This document shows positions 24,173-33,014 of a DNA stretch of 55,821 bases, in pieces. The DNA comes from Rhodocyclaceae bacterium (GTDB lineage: Bacteria; Pseudomonadota; Gammaproteobacteria; Burkholderiales; Rhodocyclaceae), in NCBI GenBank assembly GCA_016791105.1, contig JAEUNM010000146.1, forward strand, positions 1-55,821, given 5' to 3'. Under the pieces are notes generated by a model that did not search any database, was not told the DNA's origin, and worked only from the letters and a program-made list of their open reading frames with translations. Position numbers and translations under genes: made by a program. Each line of letters begins with the position of its first letter. The stretch's first letter is position 1.

Positions 24173-26008
24173 TCAGGCCGGCACGGCTTGCAGCAGGTCG
24201 CGCAGATCGGCGTAGCGCGCGCAGACATTACCGACCAGCGCGTTTAATTGCTCTTCCGGCATTTGCGCGCAGCCAGTTTCCAGTTCCAGACACAGGCTGG
24301 AAAAACCGCTGGCCCCCACGCTGCCGGCGGCGCCCTTGAGCGCGTGCGCGTGGCGGCGCAGTGCGCCGCGGTCGGTGGTGCGCAGGGCGCCTTGCATTTG
24401 TTCGATTTCGACCGCCGCATCGTCGAAAAACGCTTGTACCAGGTCATACCAGCCGGCGCCCAACATGGCTTGGACTTCCCGCACCCGCTTCGGATCGACC
24501 AGACTTGCCGGCGCACCTCCCTGTGCTTGCGGCGCGGGCGGGGCGATGCGGGGCGGGTCACGCAGCGCTTGTATCGCTGCGGGCGCGGCCGCAGCCGCGT
24601 CGGCCTCCAGCGGCAGACTGAAGCTGATGTAGTTGCGCCTGTGCGCCACGTCGTCTGCCGTCGCTGCAGCGCCGCTGCCGATTTCGAAGCGCAACACGGT
24701 GGGCTCGGGCCGGGTAATTTCCAGCACCAGGGCATCCGCGTCGGCGGCGGCGAGCGCGCTGGTGAGCATGCGGTCCAGGGTCGCGGCGAGCGCGCCGGCA
24801 GCGGCGTGCACGCTTGCCGGAACATCGGCGCCCAGCACGAAACTTAGTTCGGCGCCCGCCGCTTTGCAGCGCCCGGCATTGCGCGCCAAAAATTCCTCGG
24901 CCAGGGCCGGCAGGGCCAACTCAGCAGCGACCGACGCGGGCGCGGCGTGGCCGCGGTCGTCATTGGCAAGTTCGAGCAATTCGTTCAGCAATTTGAGCAT
25001 GCGCGCCGACGACTCGCGGGCGATATCGACCAGTACGCGCTGTTCTTCGTTGAGGCCGCCGCTTTCCAGCACGTGCAGCGAACCCAGAATACCGTTCATG
25101 GGGGTACGGATTTCGTGGCTCATATTGGCCAGGAAGCGCGCCTTGGCGTTGTTCGCGGCTTCGGCGGCGTCGCGTGCGCGCGCCAGATGGGCGGCGGACT
25201 CCTGCAATTCGGCGGAATTGCTTGCCACCGTCGTGAACAGATAATTGAGCGTGCCGCCCAGGCGGCCGATTTCGTCCGCCGGCTGCGCCTGCGCACGCGC
25301 GTGTGCGTCGCCGGAAGCCTGCTGCGCAATGGTTTGTTCGATGTCCTGCAGGCGTGTCACCACCAATTTCTGCACCAGCGCCATCGCCATCGCTACCAGC
25401 AGTAGCACCGCTGTGGTGGCAAAGCCGCCCATGATCCAGGCATTGCGATGCAATAACTGCCACACCGCGCTGGTGCGTAATTCGACGCAAATGACGCCTT
25501 TGCCGTCCCCGCCGCCGTGCAGGCGCGCCGTCGCGTCCAGGGCAAACGGTGCGGTTACTTCAATGAAATAGTTGCTGGTGTGACCGTAGTCGAAACTGAT
25601 CGCCCCGGCGTCTAGCGCGCGCCGCAGTTGCACGGCCTCGGGCAGGTCGTCCGGCGATTTTCCCAGCAAGGCGGCATCGTTGGCCGCCACGACGCGGGGC
25701 GGAGTGCCGTAGACCACGGTAATTTCCTGCACGTCGGGGTTGCCGGCTTCGGCCTGCACGAAGCGATCGAGGCTGCGCCAGTCGCTGCCGAGGCGGGCCG
25801 CGTTTTTTACCGTGTCGGCCAATTGCAGTGCCTGCTGCGCCAACAGGTGGGTGATGGCTTGCGTGAGCAGCCGGTGCCCTAGCCAACTGCCGGACGCCAC
25901 CAGCAGCAGCGCGAGTAGCACGAGCGGCAGCAGGAGGCGGCGGGACACGCCCGTCAGCGAGGGGAAAACCATGGGTGTGCGAGGCGGCGTTCGAGACGAC
26001 AAGAACAT
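24173..26008 (-). CDS. Hybrid kinase-like protein with degenerate ATPase domain and C-terminal Hpt
   Basis: A 611-residue inner-membrane protein: helix at about 25-47, a periplasmic sensor of about 140 residues, a second helix at about 193-215, HAMP, a coiled coil, and HisKA with intact H298 (NMSHEIRTPMNGILG). The following ATPase-like region (about 365-470) lacks the N box and glycine boxes: the N-box place reads LDRMLTSALAAA and no DxGxG or GTGLGL is seen. The C terminus is an Hpt domain with H555 (HAHALKGAAGSVGA). It may accept phosphate from another kinase and pass it on. Start uncertain (26008 or 25972); neither has a strong ribosome site. Confidence 0.78.
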   Translation of the reverse strand: MFLSSRTPPRTPMVFPSLTGVSRRLLLPLVLLALLLVASGSWLGHRLLTQAITHLLAQQALQLADTVKNAARLGSDWRSLDRFVQAEAGNPDVQEITVVYGTPPRVVAANDAALLGKSPDDLPEAVQLRRALDAGAISFDYGHTSNYFIEVTAPFALDATARLHGGGDGKGVICVELRTSAVWQLLHRNAWIMGGFATTAVLLLVAMAMALVQKLVVTRLQDIEQTIAQQASGDAHARAQAQPADEIGRLGGTLNYLFTTVASNSAELQESAAHLARARDAAEAANNAKARFLANMSHEIRTPMNGILGSLHVLESGGLNEEQRVLVDIARESSARMLKLLNELLELANDDRGHAAPASVAAELALPALAEEFLARNAGRCKAAGAELSFVLGADVPASVHAAAGALAATLDRMLTSALAAADADALVLEITRPEPTVLRFEIGSGAAATADDVAHRRNYISFSLPLEADAAAAAPAAIQALRDPPRIAPPAPQAQGGAPASLVDPKRVREVQAMLGAGWYDLVQAFFDDAAVEIEQMQGALRTTDRGALRRHAHALKGAAGSVGASGFSSLCLELETGCAQMPEEQLNALVGNVCARYADLRDLLQAVPA

Positions 26009-26066
26009 ATCGGCCCGGCCGTCCGCAACTTGACGGCTACCGCGGCATGTCCGCCGCGGCGCAGGC

Positions 26067-26405
26067 TCAGCCCATGCTTTGCCAGGTTACCGGCACTTTT
26101 TCGCGCATCGAATGGGCCAGCATGTTGATGAGCGGCACCGCGCGCTGGTAGAGCGCGACGGCATTTTTGTCGGCCGCCTCGTCCTGCTTGGGGTCGCGCT
26201 CTGCGGCGTCGCGCGCCGCCCGCGTGCGCGCGCGATCGTCGTCCGCGATGCGCGACAGGCGGGCGTGCGCGTCGGCCAATTGTTCCACCGTGAAAATCCC
26301 CGAGCGCTCGGGGTCGGGCTTGCCGGCCAGTTCGAGCAGCCGCAGCGCAACCTCGCCGAACATGATTACGTCGGCGTCGGCATCGGATGTGAAGGTGATG
26401 AGCAT
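26067..26405 (-). CDS. DUF1840 family protein
   Basis: A 112-residue protein that matches the DUF1840 pattern: MLITFTSDADADVIMFGEVA at the start (residues 1-20), PERSGIFTVEQLADA in the middle and a closing PLINMLAHSMREKVPVTW. The family is common in betaproteobacteria and has no known function. GGAGT lies about ten bases before the ATG. Confidence 0.85.
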   Translation of the reverse strand: MLITFTSDADADVIMFGEVALRLLELAGKPDPERSGIFTVEQLADAHARLSRIADDDRARTRAARDAAERDPKQDEAADKNAVALYQRAVPLINMLAHSMREKVPVTWQSMG

Positions 26406-26789
26406 GTCGTTACTCCAATACCGTCAAGTTGAGCGGAAGCAGCGCGATTATGCGGCCTCGGCCGGGCCGCTGCCGGTTGCGATGCCCTGCCGCGGCGCGG
26501 GCGCCTGTCCTGGGGTGCGGGCGTCCCGCTGGCACAAAATTCCAATCGCCGCTCCAAACACGCGGACCACACCCCATTTCGACTCGAAATGCGTCGATCG
26601 GTCCGCTGTCCGCTGCGGCCTTGCCGGGCCCCAGTACCCGTAGCGTGCACAGCGTCCCGCGGCAATTTATTCATGGCACCAATATAATCCGAGAAAGACG
26701 CCAGCAAGTGCGCCCGCCCGCAGCGGCTTTCGTTGCGGCTGCATCCGAGCAAAACCCGCCGCCGCGGGGCCGAACTCTGAAAGGTAGAC
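26406..26789. other. Intergenic, nothing recognised
   Basis: This gap separates the leftward DUF1840 gene from the rightward ROK gene and should hold both promoters. Several frames run through it but none resembles a protein. GAAAGG lies just before the ROK start. Confidence 0.5.
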
Positions 26790-27683
26790 ATGCGAATTGG
26801 TCTGAGGTTGGGCGGACCGGAAATCGAATTGCTGGCGCTGACCGAAAACGGTCGCGAGCTTCTGCGGCAGCGCGCGCCCGCGCCCGCCGACTATGACGCG
26901 GTAGTGGCTGCGGTCGTGCAATTGGTGGCGGCCGCGGAAGCCGAACTCGGTAGCCCGGCCTGCGTCGGGGTGGCGACACCGGGCGCGGTTTCCCCGCTCA
27001 GCGGGGCAATGGAACGCAGCAGTCTGCCCTGGCTGGAAGGACGCAAGCTGAAATCCGACCTGCAGCAAAAGCTCGCGCGCGAGGTGCGGGTTGCCAACGA
27101 TGCCAACTGTTTCGCCCTGTCCGAAGCAGTGGACGGCGCCGCCCGCCGCGCTGCCTGCGTATTTGGCGTGTTGCTGGGCACCGGAGTGGGTGGCGCCATC
27201 GTTGCGCGCGGCCACCTGCGCCACGATCTGGACGCCAGCACGCGCGAATGGGGCCATCGCCCCATGCCTTTCGTGCGCGCCGCCGAGGACGGGCCGGCGC
27301 AAGCCTGTTACTGCGGACACCGCGGCTGCATCGAAACCTATCTGAGCGCCGGAGCACTGGCGCGCGACTGTGCCGGCCGCGGCGGTGCGGAACTGGAACC
27401 TGACGCAATTGCCGCCCGCGCCGCCTCTGGCGACACCGCCTGCGAGGCCAGCCTGGCGCATTACGAGGATTTGTTGGCGCGCGCCTTTGCCCAGGTGATC
27501 AACATCGTCCAGCCCGACGTGATCGTGCTGGGGGGGCGCATCGCCGAGCTCGACCGGCTCTATGCCAATGTGCCCAAACTTTGGCAGCACTATGTGTTTT
27601 CCGGCCGCGTCAGCACCCGTCTGGAAAAAAATCTGCACGGTGTGGCGAGCCGCACACGCGGCGCCGCTTGGCTTTGGGACTGA
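26790..27683 (+). CDS. ROK-family protein with altered phosphate motif
   Basis: A 297-residue protein of the ROK sugar kinase/regulator fold without an HTH domain. The catalytic Asp motif (VANDANCFALSEA), the nucleotide motif (LLGTGVGGAIV), the His (REWGHRPM) and the zinc-binding CYCGHRGCIETYLS are intact. The N-terminal phosphate motif is not: where ROK kinases read DLGGTKIE, this has RLGGPEIE (R6, P10 and E11 for D, T and K). It may be a weak kinase or a binding protein. Family members phosphorylate fructose, glucose, ManNAc or similar. A lipoprotein gene follows after 92 bases. Confidence 0.82.
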   Translation: MRIGLRLGGPEIELLALTENGRELLRQRAPAPADYDAVVAAVVQLVAAAEAELGSPACVGVATPGAVSPLSGAMERSSLPWLEGRKLKSDLQQKLAREVRVANDANCFALSEAVDGAARRAACVFGVLLGTGVGGAIVARGHLRHDLDASTREWGHRPMPFVRAAEDGPAQACYCGHRGCIETYLSAGALARDCAGRGGAELEPDAIAARAASGDTACEASLAHYEDLLARAFAQVINIVQPDVIVLGGRIAELDRLYANVPKLWQHYVFSGRVSTRLEKNLHGVASRTRGAAWLWD

Positions 27684-27775
27684 GAGCAGGCAATATTCTC
27701 CGCGCCGGCGCCGCATAAGCCCGCCCGCGCCCCTGCCGCGCGAGGCGGCGAAGCGCAGCAGGGGAGGGTGGGGGA

Positions 27776-29047
27776 ATGTCCAGCGCCATATCGAGAGCGT
27801 CGCGCCTTGCTGCGCGTGTCCTGCCGTGCTGCGTGCTGCTCGCGGCCGGCGGCTGTGCCAATTTCGGCCCCGAGGCGCTCATGCAGACGCGCCTGCAATA
27901 TAACGAAGTCGTCAAATCCACCACCGAAGAACAATTACTGCTCAATATCGTGCGCCTGCGCTATGGCGACACGCCGAGCAGTCTGGCCATATCCGCCATC
28001 GCGGCGCAATTCGAGCGCACCCAGGCCGCCCAGCTCACGCCGTTTTTCGCCGCCACCGGCGACCTGAGCCGCGGCAGCTACGCGGCCGTGCTGCCGCAGT
28101 TGCAAGTGGGCGGGGCAGACCGGCCCACCTTCAGCCTCACGCCGCTGGACGACCAGGAATTTACGCGCAAACTATTCACGCCCCTGCCGTTGGACGGCAT
28201 CATTTACCTGGCCAAGACCACTTGGCCCATTTCGACCGTATTCCGGCTCTATCTGGAAAACCTCAACTGGGTATCCAACGCCGAAAGCGCGAGCGGACCT
28301 ACGCCTAAGGCAGAACCGGCCTACGCCGCCTTCCTGCGCGGCATGGAAGCCTTGCAAGCCCTGCAGGACCGCGGCGTAGTAGTATTTGGCAGCGAAGAAA
28401 CAGACGAAGCTTTGGGCAGCCCTCTGCCTGCCTCTGCCGTGCGCGCAGCCGACCTCATCGAAGCCGCCAAAAACGGTTATGAATACCGCAGCGACGAGCA
28501 GGGCCGCTGGACGCTCACGCACAAGGTACAAAAGCCGGTACTGCTGTTCGATCCGCGCGCCGCGAACAGCGCCGACATGCAGGAAGTGGTACGCGTGTTT
28601 CGCCTGAAACCCGGCACCACGCGCTTTGCCATCACGCAGGAAACGCTGCAGCCGTTCGTCGCCGCGGGGCAGGAAGAAGGCCTCACCAACGTCGATCTGG
28701 AAACGCGCTCGCTATTGCAGGCCTTGTACTTCGTGGCGCACGGCATAGACGTGCCGGCGGAACATCTGGCATCCGGCATTGCCACGCAAACCCTGGACGC
28801 GGGCGGACGCCCCTTCGACTGGCAGCGCGTTACCCGTGGCCTGTTCCGCGTGCGCAGCGTGCAAGCCGCCGAGCGGCCACCCGGCGCGCATGTGGCGGTG
28901 CAATTCAAGGGCTGGTGGTATTACATCGCAGAAACCGATGCCGACAGCAAATCCACCTTTTCGCTGCTCATGGAACTGGGCCGCCTGGAACTGACCGGCA
29001 AGGGCGGCCCCGGTCCGCTGCTCACTTTGCCGCTGGGGGGGCGTTGA
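27776..29047 (+). CDS. Lipoprotein of unknown function
   Basis: A 423-residue protein with a lipoprotein signal (LPCCVLLAAGGC, lipid on the final Cys). The mature part starts LMQTRLQYNEVVKSTTEEQLLLNIVRLRYGDTPSSL (residues about 35-70), a segment I recognise as conserved among large unannotated lipoproteins but not tied to a function. The late segment WYYIAETDADSKSTFSLLMELGRLEL is also well formed. Strong ribosome region (GGGAGGGTGGGGG) before the ATG. No transport or secretion gene adjoins it. Confidence 0.7.
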   Translation: MSSAISRASRLAARVLPCCVLLAAGGCANFGPEALMQTRLQYNEVVKSTTEEQLLLNIVRLRYGDTPSSLAISAIAAQFERTQAAQLTPFFAATGDLSRGSYAAVLPQLQVGGADRPTFSLTPLDDQEFTRKLFTPLPLDGIIYLAKTTWPISTVFRLYLENLNWVSNAESASGPTPKAEPAYAAFLRGMEALQALQDRGVVVFGSEETDEALGSPLPASAVRAADLIEAAKNGYEYRSDEQGRWTLTHKVQKPVLLFDPRAANSADMQEVVRVFRLKPGTTRFAITQETLQPFVAAGQEEGLTNVDLETRSLLQALYFVAHGIDVPAEHLASGIATQTLDAGGRPFDWQRVTRGLFRVRSVQAAERPPGAHVAVQFKGWWYYIAETDADSKSTFSLLMELGRLELTGKGGPGPLLTLPLGGR

Positions 29048-29414
29048 AACAAAGCGGGCCGGTTCACTTTTGCCTGCCCAAGGTTGCCGACCGATCCTGC
29101 TGGGTTCATCGCGCGCATGACGCTCAAGCATCGATGCCTGCACAAATGTACCGGCCAGTTTGTGTAATAAATGAGACCCGTCCATGGGTCGAAACGGGTA
29201 AAAAGAAACACTCCAGCCGTCCGGGCAGCCCTGGTTCGGGGACAGGATTTGGCGCCGCAATGCCCGCGGGCCGCGCGCATGCGCGCGGCCGGTCTGGCAC
29301 TTACCTCGATTTATCGGTGAAGGTTCTAGCTGGCGGTCAGGTGTGAGTCGTGCGTGTTTGCGCACCGCACCTCGTAGCGCCAGATGCCTGATTCCGCAAC
29401 AGCCAAAACCAAAT
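29048..29414. other. Convergent gap with a perfect 22-base palindrome
   Basis: No gene seen. At 29269-29290 the arms GGCCGCGCGCA and TGCGCGCGGCC form a perfect palindrome with no loop bases. It lies between two convergent genes (lipoprotein and lectin) and may act as a bidirectional terminator, though no T-run follows on either strand. Confidence 0.5.
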
Positions 29415-30236
29415 TCAGCGCAGTGACGCGCGGAAGCCGATCGGACCTTCACCAGCGTAGGTGGTGGTGCCGGTGAGGGTTTTGCCTGAATCCGGGGAGC
29501 TGACCTTCAGCCCGACCACCAATTGATTGCCACGGCAGCCCAATACCCACTCGCCACCAGGGTGCCAGGGTGCACTGGAGCCGCCCCACTGGTTTTCGGT
29601 AATATAGGTGTCGGCCAACGCCACAGCGCCCTTGAGTCCGATGGGGCCTTCTTCCATATAAGTCATCGTACCGTTGATGCTGCGGCCGCCGTCCGCGGAG
29701 GTGTAATCGACGCCGACCACATACTGTGTGCCACGGCAACCGATAACCCACAGACCGCCAGGATACCAGGGCGCCTGATTTCCGCCCCATTGATTTTCCG
29801 CGACATAGACACCGCCGTCGACGCCACCGGCCTTAAATCCGATCGGGCCTTCTCCGGAGTAAGTGATGGCGCCCGTATAGGTGCCGCCATTGTCTTCCGA
29901 ACGAATGTCGATGGAAACCACGTTCTGTCCGTTTCGGGCGCCGAGCAGCCAGGTGCCGCCAGGTTGCCAGGGCGAGTCGCCCCAATTATTTTCGACGACA
30001 TAGGTATTGGTCTGGGTCAGCGTTGCGCGGAAGCCGATCGGGCCTTCGCCGGCATAGCTCATGATTCCGAACAAGCTGCGGCCGCCGTCGTTCGAGTGCA
30101 CCTGAAGCGTGATCACTTTTTGCGCTCCGCGGGCGCCTATCACCCACATCCCGCCATCGTGCCAGGGAGCAGAATTTCCGCCCCACTGATTTTGCACGTG
30201 ATATAGCCCGTTTTCCTGTTTACTGATTTTTGCCAT
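29415..30236 (-). CDS. Four-repeat OAA/MBHA-type high-mannose lectin
   Basis: A 273-residue protein made almost only of four tandem units of 63-68 residues: 11-78, 79-143, 144-210 and 211-273. Each unit opens with [VE]NQWGG-[SN].APW..GG.W..G, continues to a Q.VV or K.V strand and closes on T-Y..EGPIG[FL][RK]. This is the Oscillatoria agardhii agglutinin family; four units match the Myxococcus MBHA arrangement, while OAA has two. These lectins form beta-barrels that bind the branched core of oligomannose glycans. Unit 2 is two residues short at the sugar loop (NNWGDSPW). No signal peptide, as usual in the family. GGTGGA precedes the ATG; a longer frame to 30392 lacks lectin character. Confidence 0.93.
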   Translation of the reverse strand: MAKISKQENGLYHVQNQWGGNSAPWHDGGMWVIGARGAQKVITLQVHSNDGGRSLFGIMSYAGEGPIGFRATLTQTNTYVVENNWGDSPWQPGGTWLLGARNGQNVVSIDIRSEDNGGTYTGAITYSGEGPIGFKAGGVDGGVYVAENQWGGNQAPWYPGGLWVIGCRGTQYVVGVDYTSADGGRSINGTMTYMEEGPIGLKGAVALADTYITENQWGGSSAPWHPGGEWVLGCRGNQLVVGLKVSSPDSGKTLTGTTTYAGEGPIGFRASLR

Positions 30237-30738
30237 GTCATCCACCTTTGCTGATAAGTCCCTACTCGTAAGGCTTTTCGGGATACGCCCCCGGAAAATG
30301 TGGTGGCCCCGGATCACCGCTGAATTTGCCGCCGGTGCCCACCTTGCCGGCGAGTCAATGATCCCCCATGAAGGTTTCAGAATCCGTATCAAGTCGGTAT
30401 CAGTGTGGGATCAGCGTGACGCTCATGCGGTATGGCAGGCGATGTTTAATTCGTCGGCCGGGTGTCCTCGAACTGGCGAACCGGCCCCAATCCCGGGTAG
30501 CAAATCGGCCGGGACGGGGCATGCTGCCCCGGCCGCACCATTTGGTGCCCCTGGCCAACGGGCTTTATTTTGAGTGTCGCGCTGCTGATGAGTCCGGGCG
30601 GAGTAAGTGCCCCGTCCGGCTCCGGGGGCTCATGCAGGTTGAAACGAGGCCACTAATGCACCCCCGGGCGCATACGCCGAGCCGCGGGCAGCCGCCAACT
30701 GCGGCGACCCATCCGCCGCGCCGAAACAGACAAGAATA
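30237..30738. other. Gap with a REP-like hairpin
   Basis: No gene is supported between the lectin start and the oxidase terminator. A hairpin repeat occurs at 30512-30534 and recurs at 54216 (see repeat entries). The stretch 30581-30640 contains CTGATGAGTCC and later GAAACG, like parts of a hammerhead ribozyme core, but the helices do not close. The lectin promoter should lie here. Confidence 0.5.
30512..30546 (+). repeat. Dispersed hairpin repeat, copy 1
   Basis: Arms GGACGGGGCA and TGCCCCGGCC around TGC form a nine-of-ten base stem, followed by GCACCATTTGG. The same unit, with a perfect stem, is at 54216-54250. Both copies lie in gaps and in the same orientation. Confidence 0.6.
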
Positions 30739-30766
30739 AAGCCGGTGCGTGCGGGCGCACCGGCTT
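30739..30766 (-). terminator. Intrinsic terminator of the oxidase gene
   Basis: A perfect 11-base stem (AAGCCGGTGCG at 30739-30749 with CGCACCGGCTT at 30756-30766) closes a six-base loop. On the minus strand it runs into TATTCTTG, giving a T-rich tail after the stem's own TT. It lies about 35 bases past the oxidase stop and probably separates that transcript from the lectin gene. Confidence 0.75.
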
Positions 30767-30801
30767 GGCGGGAAAGTTTGCTGCCCGGATAGTTCGCCTA
30801 A

Positions 30802-32814
30802 CTACGCAGCATCGTCGGTCGCCAGCGTTTTCACGCTGACCAGCACCTGGTCCAGACTGCGCATATCCGACTGCTCAGAAGCACAACCGCCACTTGCGTC
30901 AGACCACCTCGGGTAGTCGCGCGCATAGTCGAAGCCGGCGACCGTGAATTTGGCTCCCACGTTATGTAGCAGGTTCATTACGCCATCCAGCGCAGAGCGC
31001 AACGCGGGCTCCGTCCATCCGCCTTCGACGCTATAGTTCTCGCCGACGAAATACAGGTTGGAATGCAGCGCGCGATTCTGGTTGTAGTGCAGGTTGGCGT
31101 TATTAAGTCCCTTATTGCGCTCGCGGTACAAAAGGGCACAGCCACGATACGATTTCTGCAAACTCCACTGCCAGGTTACCGCCTTGTTTTTATCGATGTG
31201 CTGGGTGATGTCCTGACCGACCGTGTCCGTGGTGATCTTTCTCAGTTGTTTCAGTACGGTGCCGGCCAATTCTTCTGGATCGGAGGCCAGTAATTTCAGG
31301 GAGTCATCTTCCCAGGTGTAGCTGGCCAGAATTACCCCGTTTTGCTCGCCATCGTCCCAGGCCAGGGAGTAACAATCCTGAATGTCGGTATCGGTCACGA
31401 TCATCTGGGGAATTTTGTTGTCCGGATGTTTCCAGTATTGCGTCTTCAGCGGATAAAAAACCTTGCAGCTGGCTATGTTGTGCTGCGTGTGCTGGGCCGT
31501 AATCATTGCTTGCGGCAGTTGTTCCAGCGTGAATCCGGAAAGGGCGAACGAAGCCTGTGCCGCCCACTTGGTGCAGGATATGAATACGTAGTCATAACTC
31601 GTTCGGCTTTCGCCGCCCACCACGACCGTAATGCGCCCATTTGGCTCGCGGATGATTTCGGTCACCCGGGTTTGTGTGAATAGTCTCGCATTTACCGAGT
31701 CGTGCAAGGACGCATCCGCGCCCGGCGGGCAGACGAAATACAGGTATTCGACCAGAGACTGCATGCCGGCGTAGCGTGGTGACGGTATATCGTTGCCCAG
31801 CGAGTCGGTTACGGTCTTGCCGTAGCAGGGCAGGCGTTCGGCCTGTGTCAGGCCGGCAACGGTCTGCAATTCGCTGCCGCCAAATCCGAACATGGTGCAT
31901 CGGATGAACCACAGTGCGCCTATGGCATAAAACGCGCCCCAACTGCCATCGCCGGTACCGATGGTGTACAGCAGGCCGGCTTGCCGGCTGTCCATGTCGA
32001 AGCCGCCCCAATCGATAGCCGGCGCGCCGTCGGGCAGGGTAATGGGGTGTGCAATGGCATCCTGCATCTGTTCCAGGGTTTTGCCCTTGGCCATTACGAG
32101 GTCGTCGAAAGTCATGGCGTCGTAAAAATTCACCAGCTTGTCCCAGACGGCTTCCCAGGAATCCGCGCTTCCGCGTACTGGCGAGGTGTAATACTTGGCG
32201 GCAAGCTTCTGGAAATTTCCGACGAAAGTATTGACCTTCGCGGCGATGCTGGCGAGATCGCGGTTGTCGATCGCTTTGCCGTAGGGCCAGTTTATGAATT
32301 GCGGGTTTTTGAATGCGCTATCCGGCCCCAGGCCCTGGTTCATGTAGACCCCGGTATTTCCCGGCGCCGAGCCCGGATTGGGAAATTGCGCGAGTTTGGC
32401 GCTGTGGTGTTGGCCCGGCTCCTTGCAGATATAGTATTCCAGCACGCAGTTTTCCGCGCCCGGCTTGGGGAAGAACGGCATGCGCATGGCGCCCAGTTCC
32501 ATGCCGCTCTTATCGTGCCCGTTCGGGTTGGGGTGCGTGTGCAGGCGTCCGCCAATACGGTTGCTGGCTTCGTAGATGCTCACGCTGAAACCGCAGCGCA
32601 GCAATTCTCGCGCTGCCGTCATGCCAGCGGCGCCGGCGCCGATCACGGCGACGCTCTTCCTTTCCCCAGCCGGCAGTCTGGCCAGGCCATGCGGAGCATT
32701 GAGCAGCAGCTGGTAGTAGTTGAAGCGAAAATCGGCCGGGTTGGGAAAATGCGGCATCCAATTACTGCCGCTGCTCTGTTGCTGAATGTTGCTGTGCGAG
32801 GTCGAAATTTGCAT
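30802..32814 (-). CDS. L-amino-acid-oxidase-like flavin amine oxidase
   Basis: A 670-residue FAD enzyme. Dinucleotide motif VAVIGAGAAGMTAARELLRCG (as two parts: VAVIGAGAAG at 55-64, then MTAAREL), E82 for the ribose, GGRLHTH, and GMELGAMRMPF with R111 in the position that binds the substrate carboxylate in L-amino acid oxidases. The C terminus has the flavin motif YFVGENYSVEGGWTEPALRSALDG. It should oxidise an L-amino acid or a related amine to the oxo-acid with release of ammonia and hydrogen peroxide. No signal peptide. Start at 32814 preferred (AGGGA eight bases upstream) over 32835. Tryptophan monooxygenase-like activity is an alternative. Confidence 0.82.
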   Translation of the reverse strand: MQISTSHSNIQQQSSGSNWMPHFPNPADFRFNYYQLLLNAPHGLARLPAGERKSVAVIGAGAAGMTAARELLRCGFSVSIYEASNRIGGRLHTHPNPNGHDKSGMELGAMRMPFFPKPGAENCVLEYYICKEPGQHHSAKLAQFPNPGSAPGNTGVYMNQGLGPDSAFKNPQFINWPYGKAIDNRDLASIAAKVNTFVGNFQKLAAKYYTSPVRGSADSWEAVWDKLVNFYDAMTFDDLVMAKGKTLEQMQDAIAHPITLPDGAPAIDWGGFDMDSRQAGLLYTIGTGDGSWGAFYAIGALWFIRCTMFGFGGSELQTVAGLTQAERLPCYGKTVTDSLGNDIPSPRYAGMQSLVEYLYFVCPPGADASLHDSVNARLFTQTRVTEIIREPNGRITVVVGGESRTSYDYVFISCTKWAAQASFALSGFTLEQLPQAMITAQHTQHNIASCKVFYPLKTQYWKHPDNKIPQMIVTDTDIQDCYSLAWDDGEQNGVILASYTWEDDSLKLLASDPEELAGTVLKQLRKITTDTVGQDITQHIDKNKAVTWQWSLQKSYRGCALLYRERNKGLNNANLHYNQNRALHSNLYFVGENYSVEGGWTEPALRSALDGVMNLLHNVGAKFTVAGFDYARDYPRWSDASGGCASEQSDMRSLDQVLVSVKTLATDDAA

Positions 32815-32971
32815 GATTTTTCCCTGAGTAGACATGCACGGAATCTGCGCGGCAGAGCCGGCAGGTTTAGTACGTGCGGAAGGTAACCAAGAGGAAAATC
32901 GGGCGCAGTGTCAGATTGGTATCATCTGCCGCGCGGGCCGGCGTCACGACCGAAGGGCCGGTGTCGGCGCG

Positions 32972-33009
32972 AGCTTGCGCCGGCAAGGTGGCGGGGGCCG
33001 GCGCAAGCT
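32972..33009 (-). terminator. Perfect 13-base hairpin after the sensor gene
   Basis: AGCTTGCGCCGGC (32972-32984) pairs with GCCGGCGCAAGCT (32997-33009) around a 12-base loop. It starts five bases past the stop of the HTH-ATPase-binding protein gene and lies about 160 bases before the oxidase start. It has no T-run, so it may attenuate or stabilise instead of fully terminating. Confidence 0.55.
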
Positions 33010-33014
33010 TCCCG

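Noticed and set aside
30560..30660. Hammerhead-ribozyme-like core (CTGATGAGTCC ... GAAACG)
   Set aside because: Stem II would end GGTT where GGAC is needed, and no stems I or III can be drawn around a cleavage site.
32972..33009. Repeat unit of a CRISPR array
   Set aside because: It is a single hairpin with no further repeats or spacers.
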